A stretch of 5,236 bases of DNA from CAZSNT01 sp964607765 (GTDB taxonomy: Bacteria > Verrucomicrobiota > Lentisphaeria > Oligosphaerales > JABHEG01). The position numbers and the translations under genes were made by a program. The stretch is taken from assembly GCA_964607765.1 (NCBI GenBank), contig CAZSNT010000315.1:1-5236 (forward strand), read 5' to 3'. This document shows, one piece after another, positions 1 through 5,236 of the stretch. The notes beneath the pieces were generated by a model. That model saw only the letters and a list, made by a program, of their open reading frames with translations, was not told where the DNA came from and ran no database searches. Within the stretch, counting starts at the first letter, position 1. Each line of letters starts with the position of its first letter.

Positions 1-9
1 GCCGGGACA

Positions 10-35
10 CCCGGCTCAGGAGAGCCGGGCTACGG
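10..35 (-). repeat. Palindromic intergenic repeat, copy A
   Basis: This 26-base unit contains a perfect 8-bp stem (CCCGGCTC at 10-17, GAGCCGGG at 22-29) with loop AGGA. It matches the reverse complement of 5096-5121 with one mismatch, in the loop. The bases at 1-6 (GCCGGG) can pair alternatively with 10-15 around an ACA loop, so the element may continue as a longer multi-arm structure beyond the window edge. The form resembles REP/BIME-type intergenic palindromes. There is no T-tract, so it is not a classical intrinsic terminator. Confidence 0.85.
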
Positions 36-41
36 GGGGGG

Positions 42-56
42 GTGCGGATGCCGCAC
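42..56. repeat. Small hairpin after a nine-G run
   Basis: GTGCGG (42-47) and CCGCAC (51-56) form a perfect 6-bp stem around the three-base loop ATG. It directly follows a run of nine G at 34-42. It lies upstream of the likely promoter, so it is more likely part of the intergenic repeat cluster, or the end of an upstream transcript, than a leader structure of the cytochrome gene. Confidence 0.5.
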
Positions 57-91
57 GAGACTGAGCGGTTGCCCGCCCGGACACGTCGTCT

Positions 92-121
92 TTGTTGAAG
101 CGCTGCTTGCGGTGGTATAGT
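92..121 (+). promoter_or_regulatory. Putative sigma70-type promoter with extended -10
   Basis: TATAGT at 116-121 is close to the consensus -10 box and is preceded by TG at 113-114, giving the extended form TGGTATAGT. A candidate -35 is TTGTTG at 92-97 (18-base spacer) or TTGAAG at 95-100 (15-base spacer). It is the only AT-richer stretch in a GC-rich leader. Transcription would start near 128, leaving a leader of about 33 bases before the ATG at 161. This also argues against the upstream TTG at 92 as a start codon. It is a sequence match only, and sigma factor preferences in this lineage are unknown to me. Confidence 0.45.
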
Positions 122-148
122 GACTGGATTGCGCGACGGAAACACGAG

Positions 149-154
149 AAGGAG
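149..154 (+). promoter_or_regulatory. Ribosome binding site deciding the cytochrome start
   Basis: AAGGAG sits six bases before the ATG at 161. It is a near-perfect Shine-Dalgarno match and selects the ATG that begins the signal peptide over the in-frame TTG at 92. Confidence 0.8.
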
Positions 155-160
155 CCTCCC

Positions 161-3100
161 ATGTTTGCACGTCTACACCGAACAGCAAAGCTGAGCCTAC
201 TGACGAGCGTGTGGCTGCTCGCCGCAGCCGCTCACCTGCGTGCGGAACTCGTGATGAAGACGGAATACTGGAGCAGGGCCGGACGTGGCTTTGCGGACTG
301 CGACCAGCGTATCAAAGCGGGGAGTGGTGTCAATCTCCTTGCCCGGGACGGCGCCAAAGTCGTGTCGAACAGTGGCGTGGACGCCGGCCAGGTTCCCCTG
401 CTTACGGACGGCAAAGCAGGGAAGGCCGCTGCCCAGGGCCGCGTCTACATCAACGGTCAGCCATCCGTGATCACGTTCTATCTTGGGGCTCCCCTGACCA
501 TCCATGAAGTGGGCGTGTTCACGTTCAACGGTGACCGGCGGGCGAACCAGGACTTCGAGGTGCGCTTTGCGAACAACGAGAAGAACCCCGGCAAACCGCC
601 GACCTTTGCTGCCACGCCGCACGTGAGCACAGGTCCCCACATCCTCGGCAAAGACGGTGGAGGCTACCACACCAGTTTCCTGGACAACGCCGGCGCGCCG
701 CTGGTGCCGTTCAAGGCGGACTGGGTCGAGTTCCGCATCTGGCGGACCTACAACGTCCGTGTCGGCAGCCCGGCCAAGACCAAATCCCCGGCGGGCTGGA
801 CGGCCGTGGTGGAGCTCGAGCTGCTGGGCGCGGCTGATGACGCCGTGGTCGACGCCGTGGAAGCCGAGCTGACCGGCGGCGCTGCAGCTGCAGAGAGCAA
901 GGCCAGCGCCTTGACGCCGGAGTTGCGCATGCGCGGCAAGACTCAGCGGCCTCCGCGCCCTCCCGTGTACGTCAAGAAAGAAACGTGGCAGGCGACGATG
1001 TTCGCGTCCCGTGAGGCGGGAATCAAGCGCGATGCCGCGGACTCGCCTGACGGCCAGGGCAGCTCCGCGTTGCCCGGCGACGCGGGGCTCTGGAGTCTGC
1101 TCCAGCGCGATTTCAGCAGCGTCGAGGCACAACGCCAGATGGCCTGGGAACGTGCCGACAGTATCTGGGCCCTGGACTGGAAGTCGGGCGATGTCGGCAC
1201 GGTCGCCGGCCGTTACGTCAAGCACACATCCGGCGCGACCCTTCAAGCCAGGAGCCGCGAGCTGGCAGCAAAGGCTGCCGACGGTGCGGGGCTCGGCGCA
1301 GTGCGGCAGGTCTACTACGAGTCCAAGGCTCTGAAGGAGGCTGTAGCCGAGGTGGCCGCCATCGATCTGGAGGCCATGCGCCGCGCTATTCGCGACCTGG
1401 CTCACACATTTCCCGAACGCTACAGCAAGAGCACCGACTACCTCGAGCGTCTCGCGACACTGGAGAAGGTCATTGCCGCGGCCAGCGATGGAACGGATAT
1501 CGAGGCAGTCGGCAAGGCCGGGCAGGAACTCCTGAGCCTGCGTGTCGAGGCGCTGCTGACAGCCAATCCGCTCATCGACTTCGATAAGCTCCTTGTCGTC
1601 AAGCGCGGCGCGAAGAACCTGGGGCTGCCTGCGAACTGGGTGACCAATGCATCCATCGGCAAGACCGGCTATGACAATGAAGTCGCCGTGCTCTCCCCGG
1701 TCGCGCCCGGCGGCACGTTGACCACATTCCACAGGCCGGACAAGGGCGCGTTCGTGGGCGACGTCGACCTGCATTGGGACGCGGACCGCATGATGTTCTC
1801 GTCGATCGGCGCCAACGGACGCTGGCAGGTGCTGGAGATGGACATCGACCCGGAGACGGGCGTCGGTACGGGGGCCCCGCGGCAAGTCAACCCCGGTCTC
1901 GAACCGGACGTGGACAACTTCGACCCGTGCTACCTCCCGGACGGACGCGTGATCTTCTCGTCGACGCGCGCGTTTCACGGCGTACCGTGCGTGGGCGGCG
2001 GCTCGCCCGTGGCCAATCTCGTGCTGCTGGACCGGGACACCGGCGTCGAACGGCAGCTCTGTTTCGATCAGGACCAGAACTGGTGCCCGACCGTGCTCAA
2101 CAACGGGCGCGTGATGTACACGCGTTGGGAGTACAGCGACACGCCGCACTATTTTACGCGCTTGCTCTTCCACATGAACCCGGACGGCACCGGGCAGATG
2201 GAATACGCGTTCAGCAACTCGTACTGGCCGAACTCCACGTTCTACGCGCGACCTATTCCCGATCACCCGACCAAGCTCGTGGCAATCGTCTCCGGGCATC
2301 ACGGCGTACGCCGAATGGGCGAGTTGATCATCTACGACCCTGGCAAGGGCCGACACGAGGACCAGGGCACGGTCCAGCGCATCCCCGGTTACGGCAAGCC
2401 CGTTCCGCCGCGTATCGCGGACGCGCTGGTCAACAACTCCTGGCCCCGGTTCCTGCACCCCTACCCACTGAGTGACAAGTATTTCCTCGTCTCCTGCCAG
2501 ATGACGAACAACTCGCCGTGGGCGCTCTACCTGGTCGACGTGTTCGACAATATGCTCAAGATCCTGGACGTGCCGGAGTACGCGATTCTGGAGCCGGTGC
2601 CGTTGCGCCGACTGCCCAAACCGCCGGCGATCCCCGACAGGGTCGACACGTCGATGAAGACCGCCGTACTCCATCTGCAGGATGTTTACACGGGGCCCGG
2701 CCTGGCAGGCGTGCCGCGCGGGACCGTGAAGAAGCTGCGTGTCTACGAGTTCCACTTCGGCTACAACGGCATGGGCGGTCACATCAACGTGGGCATCGAC
2801 GGGCCGTGGGACGTGCGCCGTATCCGCGGCACGGTGCCCGTCTACGAAGACGGTTCGGCCCTGTTCCGAGTCCCGGCGAACACGCCGCTGGCCGTGCAGC
2901 CTCTGGACGCGGAGGGGCGCGCGCTGCAGGTGATGCGTTCCTGGTACACCGCTATGCCCGGGGAACTGGCCACGTGCATCGGCTGTCACGAACAGCAGAG
3001 CAGTACGCCCCGGCCCAAGCCCACGATCGCATCGACCAAGCCGCCGAGCGATATCGAACCGTGGCGCGGACCGGTGCGCGGGTTCGGGTTCAAACGCGAG

Positions 3101-4489
3101 GTCCAGCCCGTTCTGGACAAGTACTGCGTCGGTTGCCACGACGGCAAGCCGCGGCCGGGCAAGCCGCCGCGGCCAAACTTCGCCGACACCGGCCCGGGCT
3201 GGCGCAAGTTCACCAACTCATACATTGCGTTGCACCCGTTCGTGCGCCGGCCGGGGCCCGAGAGCGACTACCACATCCAGAAGCCGCTGGAGTGGCACGC
3301 GAGCACCAGTGAACTGGTGCAGATACTGCAGAAAGGGCATTACGGTGTGAAGCTGGATGCCGAGGCCTGGGACCGGCTGGTCACGTGGATCGACCTGAAC
3401 GTGCCGAACCACGGGACGTGGGCCGAACACAGAGGCGCGATCGACAAGGTTGTGCAGCGACGTCTGGCCATGCGCACGAAGTACGCAAACTGCGTGGAGA
3501 ACCCCGAGCAGTATGAAACCCCCGAACCGGAGCGTGTGCCGTTCGTGAAACCGCCCCCCGTGCCGAAGCGCAAACCGTTCAGAGGCAACGTGCCCGGCTG
3601 GCCGTTCGACGGTGCGGCGGCAAAGAGGCTCTTGACGGCCGTTGAGGCGCCGCCGCGCCTCGCGCTCGATCTGGGCGAAGGGCAGAAACTCGAGCTCGTT
3701 CTGGTGCCGGCCGGCGAGTTCGTCATGGGCTCGGCAACCGGCTGCGCTGACGAGCACCCGCAGTGCCGGGTGAAGATCGACAAGCCGTTCTACATGGGCA
3801 GCTGCGAGGTCACAAACGCTCAGTACGCACGCTTCGATCCAGCGCACACCAGTGGCGTCATCAGCGTCATGAACAAAGACCACGGCTACCGCGGCCGGGC
3901 AGCGGACGGCGCAAAGCAACCGGTCATTCGTGTCTCCTGGCAACGCACCATGGCATTCTGCGAGTGGCTGTCGAAGCGGACGGGCCGCAGTGTCTCGCTG
4001 CCCACCGAGGCACAGTGGGAGTGGGCCTGCCGCGCAGGCACGACAACGCCGCTCAACTACGGGACGCTGGACACGGACTTCGGGGCACTCGCGAACCTGG
4101 CCGACAAGGACCTGACTCAGCTGTGCATCCGCGATTCGCCCAAGTGGATCCCCGCGATTGTCTCTGTCAAAGACGGGGCTGTCGTGACCACGGACGTGGG
4201 CAGATACAACAAGCCTAACGCATGGGGGCTGCACGATATGCACGCGAACGTGGCGGAGTGGACGCTGACCACCTACAAACCGTACCCCTACGCTGCTGAC
4301 GGTCGTGACGACGGCAGCGCGGCGGGCAGCAAGGTCGTCCGGGGCGGCTCCTACTACGACCGTCCGCATCGCGCGCGCTCCGCAGTCCGGTACAACTACC
4401 TGCCCTGGCAGTGCGTGCACAACGTCGGGTTCCGTGTCGTCTGTCCTGTTGCGGACGCCAACACGGTTGCAGCTGCCACTGAACACTGA
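161..4489 (+). CDS. Exported HzsA-related diheme cytochrome c with beta-propeller and C-terminal FGE/SUMF1-like domain
   Basis: The protein has 1442 residues. The ATG at 161 is chosen because AAGGAG lies six bases upstream and it opens directly on a signal peptide (basic start, hydrophobic 11-24, likely cleavage after LRA28). The in-frame TTG at 92 would bury that signal and lies within the likely promoter. Domains seen: discoidin-like beta domain (about 30-225); helix-rich segment (about 240-480) ending in NPLIDFDKLLVVKR (469-482); PD40/TolB-like propeller strands (about 530-800), including PDGRVIFSS and YTRWEY (653-658); hydrazine synthase alpha-like middle domain (about 832-943) ending in haem motif CIGCH (939-943); second haem motif CVGCH (989-993); and FGE fold (about 1175-1430) with VPAGEFVMGS, LPTEAQWEWACRAGT, RGGSYY (1394-1399) and GFRV. 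The family link is from remembered motifs. Two CxxCH sites plus an export signal predict a periplasmic diheme cytochrome c. The FGE part lacks the catalytic cysteines. The substrate is unknown. The reading frame is intact. Confidence 0.93.
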   Translation: MFARLHRTAKLSLLTSVWLLAAAAHLRAELVMKTEYWSRAGRGFADCDQRIKAGSGVNLLARDGAKVVSNSGVDAGQVPLLTDGKAGKAAAQGRVYINGQPSVITFYLGAPLTIHEVGVFTFNGDRRANQDFEVRFANNEKNPGKPPTFAATPHVSTGPHILGKDGGGYHTSFLDNAGAPLVPFKADWVEFRIWRTYNVRVGSPAKTKSPAGWTAVVELELLGAADDAVVDAVEAELTGGAAAAESKASALTPELRMRGKTQRPPRPPVYVKKETWQATMFASREAGIKRDAADSPDGQGSSALPGDAGLWSLLQRDFSSVEAQRQMAWERADSIWALDWKSGDVGTVAGRYVKHTSGATLQARSRELAAKAADGAGLGAVRQVYYESKALKEAVAEVAAIDLEAMRRAIRDLAHTFPERYSKSTDYLERLATLEKVIAAASDGTDIEAVGKAGQELLSLRVEALLTANPLIDFDKLLVVKRGAKNLGLPANWVTNASIGKTGYDNEVAVLSPVAPGGTLTTFHRPDKGAFVGDVDLHWDADRMMFSSIGANGRWQVLEMDIDPETGVGTGAPRQVNPGLEPDVDNFDPCYLPDGRVIFSSTRAFHGVPCVGGGSPVANLVLLDRDTGVERQLCFDQDQNWCPTVLNNGRVMYTRWEYSDTPHYFTRLLFHMNPDGTGQMEYAFSNSYWPNSTFYARPIPDHPTKLVAIVSGHHGVRRMGELIIYDPGKGRHEDQGTVQRIPGYGKPVPPRIADALVNNSWPRFLHPYPLSDKYFLVSCQMTNNSPWALYLVDVFDNMLKILDVPEYAILEPVPLRRLPKPPAIPDRVDTSMKTAVLHLQDVYTGPGLAGVPRGTVKKLRVYEFHFGYNGMGGHINVGIDGPWDVRRIRGTVPVYEDGSALFRVPANTPLAVQPLDAEGRALQVMRSWYTAMPGELATCIGCHEQQSSTPRPKPTIASTKPPSDIEPWRGPVRGFGFKREVQPVLDKYCVGCHDGKPRPGKPPRPNFADTGPGWRKFTNSYIALHPFVRRPGPESDYHIQKPLEWHASTSELVQILQKGHYGVKLDAEAWDRLVTWIDLNVPNHGTWAEHRGAIDKVVQRRLAMRTKYANCVENPEQYETPEPERVPFVKPPPVPKRKPFRGNVPGWPFDGAAAKRLLTAVEAPPRLALDLGEGQKLELVLVPAGEFVMGSATGCADEHPQCRVKIDKPFYMGSCEVTNAQYARFDPAHTSGVISVMNKDHGYRGRAADGAKQPVIRVSWQRTMAFCEWLSKRTGRSVSLPTEAQWEWACRAGTTTPLNYGTLDTDFGALANLADKDLTQLCIRDSPKWIPAIVSVKDGAVVTTDVGRYNKPNAWGLHDMHANVAEWTLTTYKPYPYAADGRDDGSAAGSKVVRGGSYYDRPHRARSAVRYNYLPWQCVHNVGFRVVCPVADANTVAAATEH

Positions 4490-4521
4490 ATCCTGCCGGA
4501 CAGCAGGAAACACTGAACACT
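4477..4521 (+). repeat. Direct repeats flanking a hairpin at the gene junction
   Basis: CACTGAACACT occurs at 4477-4487 and again at 4511-4521. Between the copies, TCCTGC (4491-4496) and GCAGGA (4503-4508) form a perfect 6-bp stem around loop CGGACA. The first direct repeat encodes the last residues of the cytochrome and supplies the first base of its TGA stop. The hairpin is short and has no T-tract, so it more likely affects transcript stability or is a repeat relic than a full terminator. Confidence 0.6.
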
Positions 4522-4543
4522 ACAGTCGCGAACGAGTACTCAA

Positions 4544-4548
4544 AAGGA
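4544..4548 (+). promoter_or_regulatory. Ribosome binding site for the zinc-ribbon gene
   Basis: AAGGA, inside the purine run AAAAGGAAAGG, lies ten bases upstream of the ATG at 4559. The spacing is slightly long but workable, and it supports translation from the start that keeps the complete zinc ribbon. Confidence 0.6.
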
Positions 4549-4558
4549 AAGGTCCGGG

Positions 4559-5059
4559 ATGATCCGATGCCAGAAATGCAACGAAGAGAACCTGCTGACG
4601 GCTATTTTCTGCCGATCATGCGGCGTCAAACTGGATCTGACGTCGATCAGGCCGCAGGGCGATCACTTTCGCGTTAAGGAGGAGGAAACTGTTGTGGAGA
4701 AGGCGGGTGGCATGAAACGCATCATCAGAATGGTTGTGATCGGCGTGGTTCTGTTCCTCGTGCTGGGGCTCGGCAAGAAAGTGCCTCGGGGAAACCCCTT
4801 TGACGGCATTCAGAGCATCATCGCCCTGCTCGTGGCATGCATTGTCACGGTTGAGATGCTGATCGAGGCAGCAGTGTCCGGGGCGGTTTCCCGGCTCATC
4901 CCCTGGGTCATCGTGCTGCTGGCTTTTGCCACGGTCGCAAAAGCGAACTGGCCGGCCGCAATCGCCCTCGGGGTCGTGGCCGCGACTGCGATCGTCTGCG
5001 ATGTGATCAAGCACCGACCGGTCATCATGCCCCACACCACGGGCGACAGTAACGAATAG
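4559..5059 (+). CDS. Zinc-ribbon membrane protein, unknown function
   Basis: The protein has 166 residues. Cysteines 4, 7, 18 and 21 form a CxxC-x10-CxxC zinc ribbon at the extreme N-terminus, the usual short rubredoxin-like knuckle found in many bacterial membrane proteins. A charged linker (about 30-53, rich in K and E) follows. Then come four likely membrane helices at about 55-72, 84-103, 113-129 and 131-150, and a short polar tail. I would expect the ribbon to face the cytoplasm. The ATG at 4559 is supported by AAGGA at 4544-4548, ten bases upstream, and by the need to include the complete ribbon. It lies 69 bases after the cytochrome gene on the same strand, so co-transcription is plausible. 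I do not recognise a named family. A role in anchoring, assembling or regulating the exported cytochrome is only a guess from position. In-frame internal starts exist at GTG 4694 and ATG 4712. Confidence 0.85.
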   Translation: MIRCQKCNEENLLTAIFCRSCGVKLDLTSIRPQGDHFRVKEEETVVEKAGGMKRIIRMVVIGVVLFLVLGLGKKVPRGNPFDGIQSIIALLVACIVTVEMLIEAAVSGAVSRLIPWVIVLLAFATVAKANWPAAIALGVVAATAIVCDVIKHRPVIMPHTTGDSNE

Positions 5060-5060
5060 G

Positions 5061-5090
5061 ACCGGCTGGGCAGCGCGCCTACAGGCCGGT
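5061..5090 (+). terminator. GC-rich hairpin directly after the operon, possible terminator
   Basis: ACCGGC (5061-5066) pairs with GCCGGT (5085-5090). The stem can extend through T5067-A5083 and G5068-C5082 with a bulged G, and then GGC (5069-5071) with GCC (5077-5079). It starts two bases after the TAG stop of the zinc-ribbon gene, a typical terminator position. No T-run follows, so termination without a helper factor is uncertain. It may instead protect the 3' end of the transcript. Confidence 0.5.
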
Positions 5091-5095
5091 GGACG

Positions 5096-5121
5096 CCGTA
5101 GCCCGGCTCTCCCGAGCCGGG
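5096..5121 (+). repeat. Palindromic intergenic repeat, copy B
   Basis: This is the inverted partner of the repeat at 10-35, with 25 of 26 bases identical. Its perfect 8-bp stem (CCCGGCTC at 5102-5109, GAGCCGGG at 5114-5121) encloses loop TCCC. Similarity weakens but seems to extend a few bases beyond 5121. It lies 36 bases after the end of the zinc-ribbon gene. The two copies enclose the two-gene unit. Confidence 0.85.
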
Positions 5122-5236
5122 AATCCTGCCGTTAGGCCTATCGTCGTGTACGCCTGCGATATTCCGCCAGCCAAAACACCCGGTAAGCGTTAAGAATATC
5201 AGGTTCTGTCAAGTCCGTCTGCCGCCTCTTCTTTCG
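5122..5236. other. Intergenic tail with no supported gene
   Basis: No credible coding start or ribosome site is seen here on either strand. Base composition is visibly lower in GC than in the genes, especially from about 5171. A perfect TTGACA is present on the minus strand (5212-5207), but I find no good -10 box at normal spacing. The stretch is cut by the window edge and could contain part of a regulatory region for a gene beyond it. Confidence 0.5.

Noticed and set aside
92..160. Extension of the cytochrome start to the in-frame TTG at 92
   Set aside because: It would add 23 residues before the signal peptide, has no Shine-Dalgarno site, and overlaps the likely -35 and -10 boxes. The ATG at 161 has AAGGAG at good spacing.
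197..3139. A 980-codon open frame on the minus strand opposite the cytochrome gene
   Set aside because: It reads as an Arg/His/Val-rich product with no recognisable domain, no signal and no ribosome site. Long antisense frames are expected opposite GC-rich genes with strong third-position bias, and the plus strand carries clear family motifs throughout.
161..4489. Calling the gene hzsA and inferring anammox metabolism
   Set aside because: Only distant resemblance to the alpha subunit is seen. The haem ligand position differs, extra domains are present at both ends, and no HzsB or HzsC partner is in the window.
3218..4513. A 431-codon minus-strand open frame opposite the FGE-like domain
   Set aside because: It has the same compositional signature as the other antisense frame, and the plus strand encodes the conserved FGE motifs here.
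4488..5131. Shared GAATCCTGCCG at 4488-4498 and 5121-5131
   Set aside because: An 11-base match between two distant sites is expected by chance in a window of this size.
5133..5140. TAGGCCTA palindrome
   Set aside because: An eight-base palindrome is common by chance and has no supporting context.
5133..5177. A short open stretch between two stop codons on the plus strand in the intergenic tail
   Set aside because: It is only about 14 codons, with no start and no family match I can support. It could be a gene remnant, but nothing proves it.
5207..5212. Perfect TTGACA on the minus strand as a promoter
   Set aside because: No acceptable -10 box lies 16-18 bases beyond it, and it would transcribe back towards the end of the operon, where no minus-strand gene is seen.

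Overview
The window is about 5.2 kb of GC-rich bacterial DNA holding two co-directional plus-strand genes. They look like a small operon bounded by palindromic intergenic repeats. The dominant gene (161-4489) encodes a 1442-residue exported protein of a type I associate with the PVC bacteria (Planctomycetota, Kiritimatiellota, Lentisphaerota, Verrucomicrobiota) and neighbouring environmental lineages. The high GC, the diheme cytochrome fused to a sulfatase-modifying-factor fold, and the gene-flanking palindromes all fit such an organism. I cannot place it below that level from sequence alone.

Layout: 1-56 holds strong hairpins, including one copy of a 26-bp palindromic repeat, and a nine-G run. 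A plausible sigma70-type promoter lies at 92-121 and a Shine-Dalgarno site at 149-154. Gene 1 runs 161-4489 and reads, in order: signal peptide, discoidin-like N-terminal domain, long helical segment, beta-propeller, hydrazine synthase alpha-like middle domain ending in a CxxCH haem site, second CxxCH haem site, and C-terminal formylglycine-generating-enzyme (FGE/SUMF1) fold. A 69-bp gap with a direct-repeat-flanked hairpin follows. Gene 2 (4559-5059) encodes a 166-residue protein with an N-terminal four-cysteine zinc ribbon and about four membrane helices. A GC-rich hairpin lies directly after its stop. The second copy of the 26-bp repeat follows in inverted orientation, and then about 115 bp with no gene that I can support.

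How the genes work together is inference. Gene 1 should act outside the cytoplasmic membrane as a diheme c-type cytochrome with a propeller scaffold. Gene 2 would sit in the inner membrane and could be an anchor, assembly or small accessory protein, but nothing in it proves a link beyond adjacency and orientation. Gene 1 is related to the HzsA subunit of hydrazine synthase, but there is no evidence here of anammox metabolism. The residue that binds iron at the catalytic haem of true HzsA appears to be absent, and the FGE-like domain lacks the catalytic cysteine pair. The window therefore probably carries a redox or binding protein of unknown substrate, not a hydrazine synthase or an active FGE.
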